64,000 bases of DNA. Source: CBDHFN01 sp965262605 (GTDB lineage Bacteria > Pseudomonadota > Alphaproteobacteria > JASGCL01). The position numbers and the translations under genes were made by a program. Numbering within the stretch: the stretch's first letter is position 1; each line of letters opens with the position of its first letter. Below the pieces are notes generated by a model, which was given only the letters and a program-made list of their open reading frames with translations, was not told where the DNA came from and made no database searches. This document shows positions 1 to 9,099 of the stretch, piece after piece. The stretch is from NCBI GenBank assembly GCA_965262605.1, contig CBDHFN010000002.1, positions 1 to 64,000 of the forward strand, read 5' to 3'.

Positions 1-1098
1 GGCTTTCCGGTCGTCGATGAAAACGGCCGGGTGGTGGGGATCGTCACCAACCGCGACATGCGTTTTGCCAGCGATGACAAGACGCCGGTACGGGTGATGA
101 TGACCTCGGACAATCTGGCGGTGCTGCAGGAACCTGCCGATCTTGAAACCGCCAAAAGCCTGATGAAGGTGCGACGGATTGAAAAGCTGCTGGTGACCGA
201 CGGGCAGGGCAAGTTGACCGGGTTGCTGACGCTGAAGGATACCGAAAAGGCGGTGCTGAACCCGCATGCCTGCAAGGACGACATGGGGCGTCTGCGGGTG
301 GCGGCGGCCTCGACCGTCGGCGATGCGGGGTTTGAACGCAGCCAGGCGCTGATCGACGCGGGCGTCGACATGGTGGTGATCGACACCGCGCACGGCCATT
401 CCGAAGGGGTGGCAAAGGCGGTCGAGCGGATCAAGACGCTTTCGAACCGCGTGCAGGTGGTGGCGGGCAACGTGGCCACGGCGGAAGCCACGCGCGCGCT
501 GATCGGGGCGGGGGCGGATGCGGTGAAGGTGGGGATCGGGCCGGGGTCGATCTGCACGACGCGGATCGTCGCGGGGGTGGGCGTGCCGCAGCTGACGGCG
601 ATTTTTGACGCGGCCAGTGCCGCGGGCGGCATTCCGATCATCGCCGATGGCGGCATCAAGTTTTCGGGCGACTTCGCCAAGGCGATCGCGGCGGGGGCAT
701 CCTGCGCGATGGTCGGGTCGGCGATTGCGGGCACCGACGAGTCCCCCGGCGAAGTGATCCTGTGGAACGGGCGCAGCTACAAAAGCTATCGTGGCATGGG
801 GTCGCTGGGCGCGATGGCGCGCGGATCAGCCGACCGGTACTTCCAGAAGGACGCCGCCAGCGACAAGCTGGTGCCCGAGGGGATCGAGGGGCAGGTGCCC
901 TACAAGGGATCGGCGGCGGCGGTGGTGCACCAGCTGGTCGGCGGTCTGCGGGCGGCGATGGGCTATACCGGCAACCGCACGATCGCCGAAATGCGGCAGA
1001 ACTGCCAGTTCGTCCGCATCACCGGGGCGGGCTTGAGCGAAAGCCACGTCCATGACGTGCAGATCACCCGTGAAAGCCCGAACTACCGGTCGCGGTGA
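1..1098 (+). CDS. guaB: Inosine-5'-monophosphate dehydrogenase (5' end outside window)
   Basis: The enzyme oxidises IMP to XMP with NAD+, the committed step to GMP in the cytosol. Reading frame 1 is open from the first base, so the gene enters from the left and its N-terminal ~100 residues are missing. Visible are the rest of the CBS pair ('VVGIVTNRD', 'LTGLLTLKD'), the catalytic loop 'GPGSICTTR' with the active-site Cys, the phosphate-binding 'IADGGIKFSGD', the flap 'YRGMGSLGAM', and the C-terminal 'AGLSESHVHDV'. No frameshift is seen in the part present. About 360 bases to the next gene hold a repeat copy and tRNA-Glu. Confidence 0.97.
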   Translation, partial: GFPVVDENGRVVGIVTNRDMRFASDDKTPVRVMMTSDNLAVLQEPADLETAKSLMKVRRIEKLLVTDGQGKLTGLLTLKDTEKAVLNPHACKDDMGRLRVAAASTVGDAGFERSQALIDAGVDMVVIDTAHGHSEGVAKAVERIKTLSNRVQVVAGNVATAEATRALIGAGADAVKVGIGPGSICTTRIVAGVGVPQLTAIFDAASAAGGIPIIADGGIKFSGDFAKAIAAGASCAMVGSAIAGTDESPGEVILWNGRSYKSYRGMGSLGAMARGSADRYFQKDAASDKLVPEGIEGQVPYKGSAAAVVHQLVGGLRAAMGYTGNRTIAEMRQNCQFVRITGAGLSESHVHDVQITRESPNYRSR

Positions 1099-1165
1099 AA
1101 CCGCCTGATCGGGCGATGACGACAGGGCGCGCACCTTTGGCTTTCCGAGGTCGGCGCTGGGCGGT

Positions 1166-1238
1166 GTCCACATGTGGACGCAAAGGTAGCGTGTTAAAAT
1201 CATTTGATTTTGTGTTTTTCGTGAAGGGGATTTTAGGG
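1166..1238 (+). repeat. GTCCAnATnTGGAC-headed intergenic element, copy 1
   Basis: Begins with the perfect 14-bp palindrome GTCCACATGTGGAC (1166-1179). An AT-rich stretch follows, with TTTTTCGT at offsets 50-57 and ATTTTAGGG at offsets 65-73. It lies 67 bases after the guaB stop, on the same strand. Two more copies occur at 27134-27206 (minus) and 57178-57249 (plus). They align without gaps at the palindrome and near the T-run. Function unknown. Confidence 0.6.
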
Positions 1239-1460
1239 TATTCGAACCCCTGGCGATGGCTTTGCCCGGCGGTCGCCGGTGCCTCCGCGATGCCGGAGAG
1301 GCCCCGGCCCGCCATTTGCAATTCGTCGGTGTCAGAAGGTGGGATGCGGACAAGGGGAAGCGCGCGCGCCAACGTGCGGCACAGAGCGGACAGTGAAGCA
1401 TACAGCGAAGACAGGCGACGCGCCTTTGCTGTTTTTCGTCAAGATTTTTATGGAGTAAAG

Positions 1461-1535
1461 TGGCAGCCCGTAGGGGAGTCGAACCCCTCTTACCTGGTTG
1501 AAAACCAGGTGTCCTAACCGATAGACGAACGGGCC
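1461..1535 (-). tRNA. tRNA-Glu (UUC)
   Basis: On the minus strand the sequence folds as a cloverleaf. The acceptor stem is GGCCCGT/ACGGGCT, the D-arm has GTCTATCGGTTAGGAC, the anticodon stem is CCTGG/CCAGG around loop TTTTCAA (anticodon TTC, reads GAA), and the T-arm loop is GGTTCGA. CCA is encoded at 1461-1463. It stands alone between guaB and the 3' end of recJ. Confidence 0.96.
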
Positions 1536-1681
1536 ACGTTCAGCGAAGGTCAGTGCCTTGCTCGGTGTGGGCGGTGTTTAGGCCAGGTGCGGATGGGGCG
1601 CAAGGGGCTTTTTGCTGCTTTTCGACAGTTTTTTTCCCGCGTTACGAGTTGCGTCAAACGCGGGGCGCGCGCTGCGGATGG

Positions 1682-3446
1682 TCAGGCACGGGCCGCGTCT
1701 TCAAGGCGCAGTTGTACCTTGGTTTTGCCGCCCCAGTGGTTCAGTTCCAGCCGTCCGGCCAGATGCAGGCGCAGGCCGCCGTGACTTTCGATCAGGGGGC
1801 CAAGCGGGCCGTCGAAGGCGCCGAAAGCGATGGCTTCAATGGCGGGCGACGTGCCGTCGGTGAAGCCAAAGCGCAGGTGCGTTTCGCCCATGCGACGCAG
1901 GTAGGTGATGGCGACGGCGGCGAAGGCAAAGCGCGGGGCAGGGGCGGACTGCACCGAAAGGCCCCGCCTTTTCAATGTCTTCGATCAGGGTGGTGGTTGC
2001 AGCCCCCGGCATCAGCAACCCATCCAGCCGCAGATCGCGCGGGCCTGCCACCCCGGCGCCCTGCCGGGCCAAGAGGTCGCCAAGCCGCGCCATCGCCGCT
2101 TCGATCTTGTCTTCTTCGACCGTAAGGCCGGCTGCCATCTTGTGGCCGCCGCCCTTCAGAAACAGCCCTTCGGCCAGCGACCCGCTGCACCGCTGCCCCC
2201 AGATCGACGCCGCTGATCGACCGGGCCGATCCCTTGCCGATGCCGCCTTCAATCCCGATCACCACGGCGGGGCGGTTGGTGGCCTCTTTCAGCCGCGCGG
2301 CGACGATACCCACCACGCCCGGATGCCAGCCCTGACCTGCGGCCCAGACCAATGGCCCGTCCAGCCCGCGCGCCTCGGCCTGGGCAAGGGCGGCGTCGCG
2401 CACCCGCGCATCTCGATATCGCGCCGCTCGGTGTTCAGCTGATCCAGCCGTTCGGCCAGTGCCGCCGCCTCGCGCGCATCGTCGGTGGCCAGCAGGCGGG
2501 CGCCCAGATCGGCGGCACCGATCCGGCCCCCGGCATTGACGCGCGGGCCCAGCAGGAAGCCCAGATGATAGGCGGTGGGCGTCTGGTCCATGCGCGCCAC
2601 ATCGGCAAGCGCGCGCAGCCCCACCCGTTCGCGCCGCGCCAGCACCTTCAGCCCCTGACGCACCAGCGCCCGGTTGACGCCGGTCAGCGGCGCCACGTCG
2701 GCCACCGTGGCCAGCGCCACCAGATCGAGCATCGCCATCAGATCGGGCCCCTTGGCCCCTTCGTCCCGCAACAGCCGGTTCACCTCGACCAGCATCAGAA
2801 AAACCACCGATGCCGCACAAAGATGCGCCAGATCGCCGGTTTCGTCCTGTCGATTGGGGTTCACGACGGCCAGCGCCGGGGGCAGGGTTTCGCCGCCCAG
2901 ATGGTGGTCAAGGATCACCACATCGGCGGCACGGGCGGCGGCGGCCACGGGGTCATGCGAAAGCGTGCCGCAATCGACGCAGATGATCAGATCATGGTTG
3001 GCCGCCAGCGCCTCCATCGCCGGAACGTTGGGGCCGTAGCCTTCGTCGATCCGGTCGGGGATATAAAGGGTGGCCTGATGGCCCATGGCGCGCAGCCAGA
3101 TCAGCAGCAGTGCTGCGGATGATCCGCCATCGACATCGTAATCGGCGAAAACCGCAATGCGTTCGCGGCCCTTCAGCGCGCGCAGGAACCGCGCGGCGGC
3201 GGGTGCCATATCCTTCAGCCCGCGGGGGTCGGGCAGGAGGTCCGCAAGCTTCGGGTCCAGAAAGCGCGCCGCATCGGCCGGTGCGACCCCACGCGCCACC
3301 AGCACCCGTGCCAAAGCCATCGGCAGGCGCGTTTGCTGCACCATGGCTTCGGCCAGCCGGTCGGCCTCTATCCCCGGGCCGACCCAGCGGCGGCCGGTCG
3401 CCGAGGCTTCGACATTCAGAAAGGCGCGGGGCGCGGTTTCGCTCAC
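1682..3446 (-). CDS. recJ: Single-stranded-DNA-specific exonuclease RecJ, frameshifted
   Basis: RecJ is a DHH-family 5'-3' ssDNA exonuclease used in recombination and mismatch repair. The N-terminal part shows the metal motifs 'FADYDVDGG', 'VDCG' and 'LDHHLGG'. The middle part gives 'GWHPGVVGIVAARL' and 'GSARSISG', and 'GGGHKMAAG' marks the DHHA1 domain. The C-terminal OB part ends 'LRLEDAARA'. These pieces lie in different frames, with shifts near 2405, 2185 and 1955. I chose the GTG at 3446 because it gives 'VSETAPRAFLNVEASATG', just after the glpX stop; an upstream start at 3485 would overlap glpX. Last gene of the hom-glpX-recJ block. The neighbouring genes carry similar shifts, so sequence error is likelier than gene loss. 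Confidence 0.88.
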
Positions 3447-3465
3447 TTCACCGGGTTTCTGTAGA

Positions 3466-4417
3466 TCATCCGCCGCACCGAGCACCGGTCTTCGACCGCA
3501 TCAGGATGGTTTCGGTGGTGATGAAGCCCGGTTCGCGCTTCACCCCCTGAACGATCGACCCGTTGGTGACGCCGGTCGCAGCAAAGATCACGTCGCTGGT
3601 CACCATTTCATCGCGCGCATAGATGCGGTTCAGGTCGGTGATCCCGGCCTTGGCGGTGCACGCCCGCGTTCATCGTCATTGCGGAACAAGAGCTTGCCCC
3701 AGATCTGTCCGCCCATGCATTTCAGCGCAGACAGCTGCCAGCACCCCTTCGGGCGGCGCCGCCCGAGCCCCATATACATGTCGATGCCGGTGATGTCGGC
3801 CTCGGCGCAGTGGATGACGCCTGCCACATCGCCATCGGTGATCAGCCGGATCGAGGCGCCGGTCGAACGGACCTCGGCGATCATCGCCTCGTGGCGGGGG
3901 CGTTCAAGGATGCAGCAGGTGATGTCGCTTGCGGCCACGCCCTTGGCCTTGGCAAGGGCGCGCACCCGTTCGGCGGGCGCCATGGCAAGGCTGACCACGT
4001 CCTTGGCATAGCCCGGCCCGATGGCCAGCTTTTCCATATAGACATCGGGCGCATGCAGAAGCGTGCCGCGCGGGGCCATGGCGATCACGGTCAGGGCGTT
4101 GGGCATGTCCTTGGCGGTCAGCGTCGTGCCTTCCAGCGGGTCCAGCGCAATATCCACCGCCGGGCCATTGCCGGTGCACCGACTTCCTCGCCGATGTAAA
4201 GCATCGGGGCTTCGTCACGCTCGCCCTCGCCGATAACCACCACGCCCTTGATGTCGAGCATGTTGAGCTGTTCGCGCATCGCATTGACGGCGGCCTGATC
4301 GGCGGCCTTTTCGTCGCCACGCCCGATCAGGCGGGCCGATGCATGGGCGGCGGCCTCGCTGACACGGGCAAGGCCCAGGGAAAGCATGCGGTCTTGGAAT
4401 TGCGTGACGTCGGCCAT
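3466..4417 (-). CDS. glpX: Class II fructose-1,6-bisphosphatase GlpX, frameshifted
   Basis: Hydrolyses fructose-1,6-bisphosphate in gluconeogenesis and the Calvin cycle. The N-terminal piece 'MADVTQFQDRMLSLGLARVSE' contains 'IGEGERDEAPMLYIGEEVG' (metal-binding GEGERDE). After a shift near 4160 comes 'MDIALDPLEGTTL', the catalytic D-x-D-P-x-E-G-T motif. The C-terminal piece 'SDVIFAATGVTNGS' to 'ETILMRSKTGARCGG' reads in another frame after changes near 3755 and 3665, and ends with TGA at 3466. The gene sits directly upstream of recJ; hom, the usual upstream neighbour, is here separated by a cupin/Lrp pair. All catalytic motifs are present, so the gene is probably functional. Confidence 0.9.
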
Positions 4418-4596
4418 GGCGGTCCTTCTTCGGTCAAACGGAGCTTTGCGGGCATCTAGCGCTGCACCGCCCCGCGCGGCAAGGGGTTGCGCGGCTTTTA
4501 TCGCTCACATGCCCCGGCCGGGGTGTGAAGGTTCGGGCGAAGGCCGGGCTTCAACCGCTTTGAGCCGATCAGAGACCGTCGGCAACACAGAAGAAT

Positions 4597-4617
4597 GGCA
4601 GGCGATTCTCGCCTGCC
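4597..4617 (-). terminator. Hairpin after cupin gene
   Basis: Perfect 9-bp inverted repeat GGCAGGCGA/TCGCCTGCC with a 3-base loop, seven bases past the cupin stop and followed on the minus strand by ATTCTTCT. It is a weak intrinsic-terminator candidate that would separate the cupin transcript from glpX. Confidence 0.5.
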
Positions 4618-4623
4618 AAAATC

Positions 4624-4938
4624 TCAGATGCTGCCTTCCCGCTCGATCACCAAGACCCGCGCCGCCCCCACCGGATGCGCTACATGTTCGTCCCCGTCTT
4701 GGGCATGAAAAATGTCTCCCACGTTCAGACGGTGGATGACGACCTCACCGCCTTCCTTGGCGTGCATATCGACCATCCCGCCGAGAACAACGAAAACCTC
4801 TGGGCCGTCATTCACATGCCACTTGTAGGGCTTGTCTGTCCAATGCAGACGCACGGTGGTTGCCCCTTCGATACGCTCGATAGGCAACGCACCCCAAGCG
4901 CGATCGCTGGTAAACTCGGTCGGTGTGATTTTACGCAT
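4624..4938 (-). CDS. Small single-domain cupin protein
   Basis: A 104-residue beta-barrel cupin. The ATG at 4938 is chosen over an upstream one (5022) because GGAGAAAG lies just before it and the protein then starts 'MRKITPTEFTSDRAWGALP'. The core 'HVNDGPEVFVVLGGMVDMH' and 'LNVGDIFHAQDGDEHVAHP' matches the two cupin motifs, with several His and Glu candidates for metal binding. The length fits sugar- or amino-acid-related cupins of unknown substrate. It is divergent from an Lrp-type regulator 98 bases away, so it is a likely target of that regulator. The pair interrupts the otherwise conserved hom-glpX order. Confidence 0.85.
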   Translation of the reverse strand: MRKITPTEFTSDRAWGALPIERIEGATTVRLHWTDKPYKWHVNDGPEVFVVLGGMVDMHAKEGGEVVIHRLNVGDIFHAQDGDEHVAHPVGAARVLVIEREGSI

Positions 4939-5036
4939 GGCTTTCTCCTTGTCCTTGCTCCATTTTTTATCATGGCCTCTCATCACCGTCTTCCTTGCCA
5001 AGTGACGGAACTCACCTGCCATCCGCTGGAATTGCT

Positions 5037-5488
5037 ATGGAAATCGACATCACCAACCAACGCATACTTGCCCTGTTGGCGGAAAACGCCCGCATCAGCG
5101 CGACCGAGATCGCGCGAAAGGTCAATCTCTCACGCCCCGCCGTACAAGAGCGTATTGACGACCATGGAAGCCAACGGCATCATCGAATGTTACCGCACCG
5201 AAATCGCGCCAAGCGCAGGCATGATACGTGCTGTGATCTTCGTGCAGATCGCCAACCGCCCCTGCGGTCCTGCGCTGGAATGGTTGCAATCCCTTGAAGG
5301 GGTTACATCCGTCCAATCGCTGTCAGGCGATATTGATGCTTTAGTCCATGTCTTAGTGCCAAACTTATCAGCCCTTTCCGCTTTCAACGACACTCTCGCG
5401 GCATCACCGCTGATTTCCAGCGCCAAGAGTAGCGCCGTGTTACGCACGCTTGTCCGTGCCCGTCTCGCTGCCGCTCGTGTCTTGGTGA
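5037..5488 (+). CDS. Lrp/AsnC-family transcriptional regulator, frameshifted, 3' end uncertain
   Basis: The N-terminal winged helix-turn-helix reads 'MEIDITNQRILALLAENARI' followed by 'SATEIARKVNLSRPAVQERI', typical of AsnC/Lrp proteins. After an extra base near 5160 the frame continues 'MEANGIIECYRTEIAPSAG' into the effector-binding RAM domain ('AIFVQIANRPCG' region, 'VTSVQSLSGDIDALVHVLVP', 'SSAVLRTLVRAR'). The downstream frame has no stop before hom, so a second shift near 5450 is likely; 5488 is the first stop that gives a family-typical length (~150 residues). It is divergent from the cupin gene and probably regulates it and itself. Confidence 0.75.
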
Positions 5489-5607
5489 ATGCGGCGCGTG
5501 GCGACCTCTGCCTATGCCTGTCAGACATACGTTTGGCATACGTTGGGAATACCTTGTCCCCGCCGCCAGGCGCCGCCGTTAATCCAGCGTCCTCAAGAAC
5601 TTGCTCC

Positions 5608-6895
5608 TCAGACGCTCTCAATCCGGATCGCGACCGGCTCGCCCAGAACCACCCCGGTGGCGGGCAGGCGCGAGAGCGCGTGGTTGACCGCGTCGCGCGT
5701 CGTCTTGTGGGTGACGATCAGCACCGGCGCGTCGCTGTCGGCATGGCCATACTGGCGCATCCGGTCGATCGAGATGCCTTCATCGCCCAGCACGGTTGCA
5801 ACCTTGGCCAGCGCGCCGGGCTTGTCGGTCAGCGCCATGCGCAGGTAGTAGGGCGCAGGTGCCGTCGCCTTGGCGGCGACCGGTTCGGCGAGGGTCGCAG
5901 CGGGTTGGCCAAAGGTCGACAGCCGGGTGCCACGGGCAATGTCGATCACGTCCGCCAGAATCGCCGAGGCGGTCGGGCCTTCGCCCGCGCCCGCACCACG
6001 CAGCACGATCTGGCCGACGGAATCGCCTTCCAGAACCACCATGTTGGTGCCGCCCTGCAACTGGCCAAGCGGGCTGTCGGCAGGGACAAGACAGGGGGTC
6101 ATGCGCTGTTCCAGCCCGCGTCCGGTCATTTGGGCAACGCCTAACAGTTTGATTTTATATCCCATATCGGCCGCGCGGCGGATATCGTCGATGGAAATCC
6201 GCCCGATCCCCTCCAACTCGACCGCATCGAACGAGACTTTGGTGCCAAAGGCGATCGCGGCCAGCAAGCGAAAGCTTGTGGCCAGCGTCGATGCCGCCGA
6301 CGTCAAGGTTCGGGTCGGCTTCCAGATAACCAAGCTGACGGGCTTCTTCAAAGACCGTCTCATAGGGCAGGCCCGCACTTTCCATCCGGGTCAGGATATA
6401 GTTGCAGGTGCCGTTCATCACCCCCATCACCCGGCGGATCTGATTCCCGGCCAACCCTTCGGTCAGCGCCTTGATCACCGGAATACCGCCCGCGACGGCG
6501 GCCTCGAAACGGATCACATGGCCCTTGGCTTCGGCCGCCGCCGCCAGCGCCTGCCCGTGGTGCGCCAGCAGCGCCTTGTTGGCCGAAACCACATCCTTGC
6601 CCGCAGCAATCGCCGCTTCGGTCGCATCTTTGGCCGGGCCTTCTGATCCGCCCATCACTTCGATGAACAGATCGACATCCTTGCGCCGTGCCAGCGCCAC
6701 CGGATCATCTTCCCAGCCGTATCCCGACAGATCCACATCGCGGTTCTTGGAACGCGACCGGGCTGAAACCGCGGAAATCACGATCCTGCGGCCCGCGCGC
6801 TTTTCCAGCAGATCGGCATGTTTCTGTACGATTTTCACCACGCCAGCGCCCACGGTTCCCAGGCCCGCAATGCCAAGTTTCAACGGTTGGGACAT
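5608..6895 (-). CDS. hom: Homoserine dehydrogenase, one frameshift
   Basis: Reduces aspartate semialdehyde to homoserine with NAD(P)H, at the branch to threonine and methionine. The start 'MSQPLKLGIAGLGTVGAGVV' carries the Rossmann GxGxxG, and GAGGAG lies a few bases upstream. 'VVSANKALLAHHG' and 'VMGVMNGTCNYIL' are signature motifs of the catalytic domain. The last ~80 residues form an ACT domain ('YYLRMALTDKPGALAKVATV'), implying allosteric feedback by an amino acid. The frame changes near 6280, between 'GGIDAGHKLSL' and 'AAIAFGTKVSFDAVELEGI'. Total length (~430) is normal. It heads the hom-glpX-recJ block. Confidence 0.95.
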
Positions 6896-6956
6896 GGGTG
6901 CTCCTCGCAGCATTTGATCACAAAGCGTGTTAGCCGAACGCGCCGGGGCATGCAAC

Positions 6957-7229
6957 TTATGCACGGCGCCGGGGGCCTAGGGATTGGCCCTGCTGTTGAC
7001 TTTGCGCACGGTCGGTCAAGTCTTGCCCGGCGGCCACCAAGGACGCGGCGGGGTCGACGGGCGGGGGTGGGGTGGTGTGAAAGGACTCGAATGGCACCAG
7101 CGTTGGATAGGGGGCCTGTGTCACGGCGGAATCGGTGATGCTGTCAAGGGCCGGAATCTGCGTGCAGCCGCCGAGGCAAGGCAGGGCGAGGACCAAGAAC
7201 AGACGAAACGGGTGAAAGAACGGGTTCAT
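6957..7229 (-). CDS. Small putative lipoprotein
   Basis: A 90-residue protein starting 'MNPFFHPFRLFLVLALPCLG', with a lipobox (LGGC) at about residues 19-22. It should therefore be exported and lipidated at that Cys. The mature part is Pro/Thr-rich ('FESFHTTPPPPVDPAAS') and ends in a short Gln/Arg-rich tail. No enzymatic domain is visible. The start at 7229 is chosen because it begins the signal peptide; a longer frame to 7265 would put extra residues before it. It lies 61 bases upstream of hom on the same strand and may share its transcript. Confidence 0.7.
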   Translation of the reverse strand: MNPFFHPFRLFLVLALPCLGGCTQIPALDSITDSAVTQAPYPTLVPFESFHTTPPPPVDPAASLVAAGQDLTDRAQSQQQGQSLGPRRRA

Positions 7230-7312
7230 CCGCGCAGAGTAAAGCCAAGCTGACACCTGCTGCAAGGCGGTGCCGTCAAATATCGGGATTGGGGCGTTGC
7301 CTGGCTTCCAAT

Positions 7313-7326
7313 TGAACGGATGTTCA
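7313..7326. promoter_or_regulatory. Palindromic operator candidate upstream of TetR gene
   Basis: TGAAC-GGAT-GTTCA, a perfect 5-bp inverted repeat 14 bases before the regulator's ATG at 7341. Spacing and position suit autorepression by the TetR-family protein. Similar TGAAC/GTTCA half-sites are common among fatty-acid and amine-responsive TetR regulators. Confidence 0.5.
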
Positions 7327-7340
7327 TATATTTTGCCGAC

Positions 7341-7928
7341 ATGGCCAGACCCAAAGGATCAAATGCCGACATTACCGGCCCGCGTGTGCGGGCATCGGCG
7401 CTGCGGCTCTTCGCGCGCGATGGTTATGCGGCGGTATCCATGCGCCAGATCGCGGCAGAGGTGGGAGTGCAGGCCGGGGCGCTTTACCTTTACACGCCCG
7501 ACAAGCAGGCGCTGTTGTTCGATTTGCTGGACAATCACATGCGCGATCTGATCGCGGCATATGACGTTGAAATCCTGCCCTTCGATCCGCTGGAACGCAT
7601 GGCGCATTTCGTCCGCTTTCACATCGGCCGCAACCTTGACCATCCGGCAGCGGTTTTCCTGTCATACATGGAACTGCGCAACCTGACGCCGGACAACTTT
7701 ACGGCGATCGAAGCCTTGCGGCGCGCTTATGAAGACCGGCTGACGCGGATTCTGGCTGACGGGCAGGTGGCCCAGGTGTTCGCCGTCGCCGACGTGCGGC
7801 TTGCGACGATGGCGATCATTGCCATGCTGAACGGGGTGAACACCTGGTTCCGCGATGGCGGGCGACTAAGCCGCAGCGAGGTTGAAGAGATTCACTGCGA
7901 TATGGTCCGTAAGGTCTTGTCAGCCTGA
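7341..7928 (+). CDS. TetR/AcrR-family transcriptional regulator
   Basis: A 195-residue one-component repressor. The N-terminal helix-turn-helix is at residues ~10-55 ('ALRLFARDGYAAVSMRQIAA', then 'EVGVQAGALYLYTPDKQALL'). The C-terminal ligand domain has no recognisable specificity motif. I take the ATG at 7341 ('MARPKGSNAD'); an in-frame ATG at 7320 lies within the putative operator. The gene is monocistronic, between divergent lipoprotein/hom and convergent Tad genes, so its target beyond itself cannot be inferred from neighbours. Confidence 0.88.
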   Translation: MARPKGSNADITGPRVRASALRLFARDGYAAVSMRQIAAEVGVQAGALYLYTPDKQALLFDLLDNHMRDLIAAYDVEILPFDPLERMAHFVRFHIGRNLDHPAAVFLSYMELRNLTPDNFTAIEALRRAYEDRLTRILADGQVAQVFAVADVRLATMAIIAMLNGVNTWFRDGGRLSRSEVEEIHCDMVRKVLSA

Positions 7929-7955
7929 TCTGGCCAAGGCCGACGGCGCGGGCGA

Positions 7956-8543
7956 TCAGCAGGTACCCGACAGCACCACCTGGCTGGCAAAGCGTGGCCG
8001 CGTGGTGATGAATGTGCCAAACCAACTTGGGTCCAACAGCCCGTAATTGGCGGGCCCGTTCCCGATCTTGAAAATCGGCGTGAAGGCCATGAATGTTTCC
8101 ATCACAATCACCGTATCACCGTCGGGCATCACAGGAATCCGGGATTTCAGCGCGGCGATGCTGGCGTTGTCATGCTTTTGCTTGGCCGCGTCGCTCGTGC
8201 AGGACCAGACGACCAGATTTGATTTCGTTGGTTCGTCCCACTCGACGCTGGTCACCCGCAACCAGGTGGCCTGTTTGGAGGATGTCAGATAGTCGAACAC
8301 CGTGTTCAGGCCCTTGACATAGGTCTGGTTTATGGCCGCCGTTTCGCGTGACACCATATCTGCCACGGTATAGGCGGCTTTCAGGTTGATGTTCTTCTGG
8401 CGCAGGGCGTCGAAGAAAGTGAAAGACGCCATGTACCACCAGATCAGCAGCGTAAAGGCCATGACCCCTTCGGCAACCATGCTGCCGCTTTCGTCCTGCG
8501 CAAACCTGCGCGACAACAGCTTAAACTTTGCCATCAGTGTCAT
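7956..8543 (-). CDS. TadE-family pilus-assembly-like protein
   Basis: About 195 residues. A short charged N-terminus is followed by 'DESGSMVAEGVMAFTLLIWW', the TadE-type segment in which a Glu is embedded in the single N-terminal membrane helix, as in type IVb pseudopilins. The rest is a periplasmic domain with two Cys residues and a Cys at the C-terminus, without further motifs. It overlaps or abuts the upstream TadE-like gene (stop 8545, start 8543), so the two are probably translationally coupled. Third gene of a tadG-tadE-tadE operon. An internal ATG at 8534 is an alternative start. Confidence 0.8.
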   Translation of the reverse strand: MTLMAKFKLLSRRFAQDESGSMVAEGVMAFTLLIWWYMASFTFFDALRQKNINLKAAYTVADMVSRETAAINQTYVKGLNTVFDYLTSSKQATWLRVTSVEWDEPTKSNLVVWSCTSDAAKQKHDNASIAALKSRIPVMPDGDTVIVMETFMAFTPIFKIGNGPANYGLLDPSWFGTFITTRPRFASQVVLSGTC

Positions 8544-8544
8544 G

Positions 8545-9099
8545 TCAGACTCCGGGATCAGGTTCGTTCACGAACGCCGTGGACGAGATAAGCGAATAGG
8601 CCCCGGTGTTGTCCTTGGGCAGTTGGAAACCCAAGCCGGTCATCGGAAACAGCGGGTCGAACTTGGCGCAGACTCGGATCAGCATCATCTCATCGCCGTT
8701 GCCGGCATCGAAGGGCGGTGGCAGGTTGATCGCCTTTGCGCGGTCAACGCACGTCGCCCCCGATGACAGCGGCTGCCAGGTCACCTTGCTGACCGAACGC
8801 AGTTCGACCAGAACCGTGTTCAGGCAGTTGGGGATCAGGCCTGCATTCTTGCAGATCTCTGTTTTGACCATGTCGTGGGTCGGCGCCGCCCAAGTACCAA
8901 GGCGCAGGTTGCGCACCGTCATATCCAGGGCGCGTTCCAGCATCACATGACGGACCAGCAGCATCCCCATGTCGACCGACGAGACGACCAGCATCATGAA
9001 GAAAGGCAGGAACAGCACAAATGGGATCGTGGCGCTGCCCGCCTCGTCTGCGGTTTTTGAACTGAACCAACGGCGCATATGGGTCATTGCGTTGCTCAT
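8545..9099 (-). CDS. TadE-like pilus-assembly protein
   Basis: A 184-residue protein beginning 'MSNAMTHMRRWFSSKTADEA'. The hydrophobic stretch 'GSATIPFVLFLPFFMMLVVS' is a TadE/TadG-type N-terminal membrane anchor following the conserved 'DEAGSAT' turn. The remainder is probably periplasmic, with four Cys residues (for example in 'TEICKNAGLIPNCLN'). Its start overlaps the stop of the upstream VWA-TadG gene (TGATG), indicating translational coupling. Likely a minor pseudopilin or assembly factor of a Tad/Flp system; the core tad genes (cpa/tadABC) are not in this window. Confidence 0.8.
   Translation of the reverse strand: MSNAMTHMRRWFSSKTADEAGSATIPFVLFLPFFMMLVVSSVDMGMLLVRHVMLERALDMTVRNLRLGTWAAPTHDMVKTEICKNAGLIPNCLNTVLVELRSVSKVTWQPLSSGATCVDRAKAINLPPPFDAGNGDEMMLIRVCAKFDPLFPMTGLGFQLPKDNTGAYSLISSTAFVNEPDPGV

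Noticed and set aside
4675..6144. 489-residue plus-strand frame crossing the cupin, Lrp and hom genes
   Set aside because: Only its middle is the true second frame of the Lrp-type gene; the rest is antisense to the cupin and hom genes.
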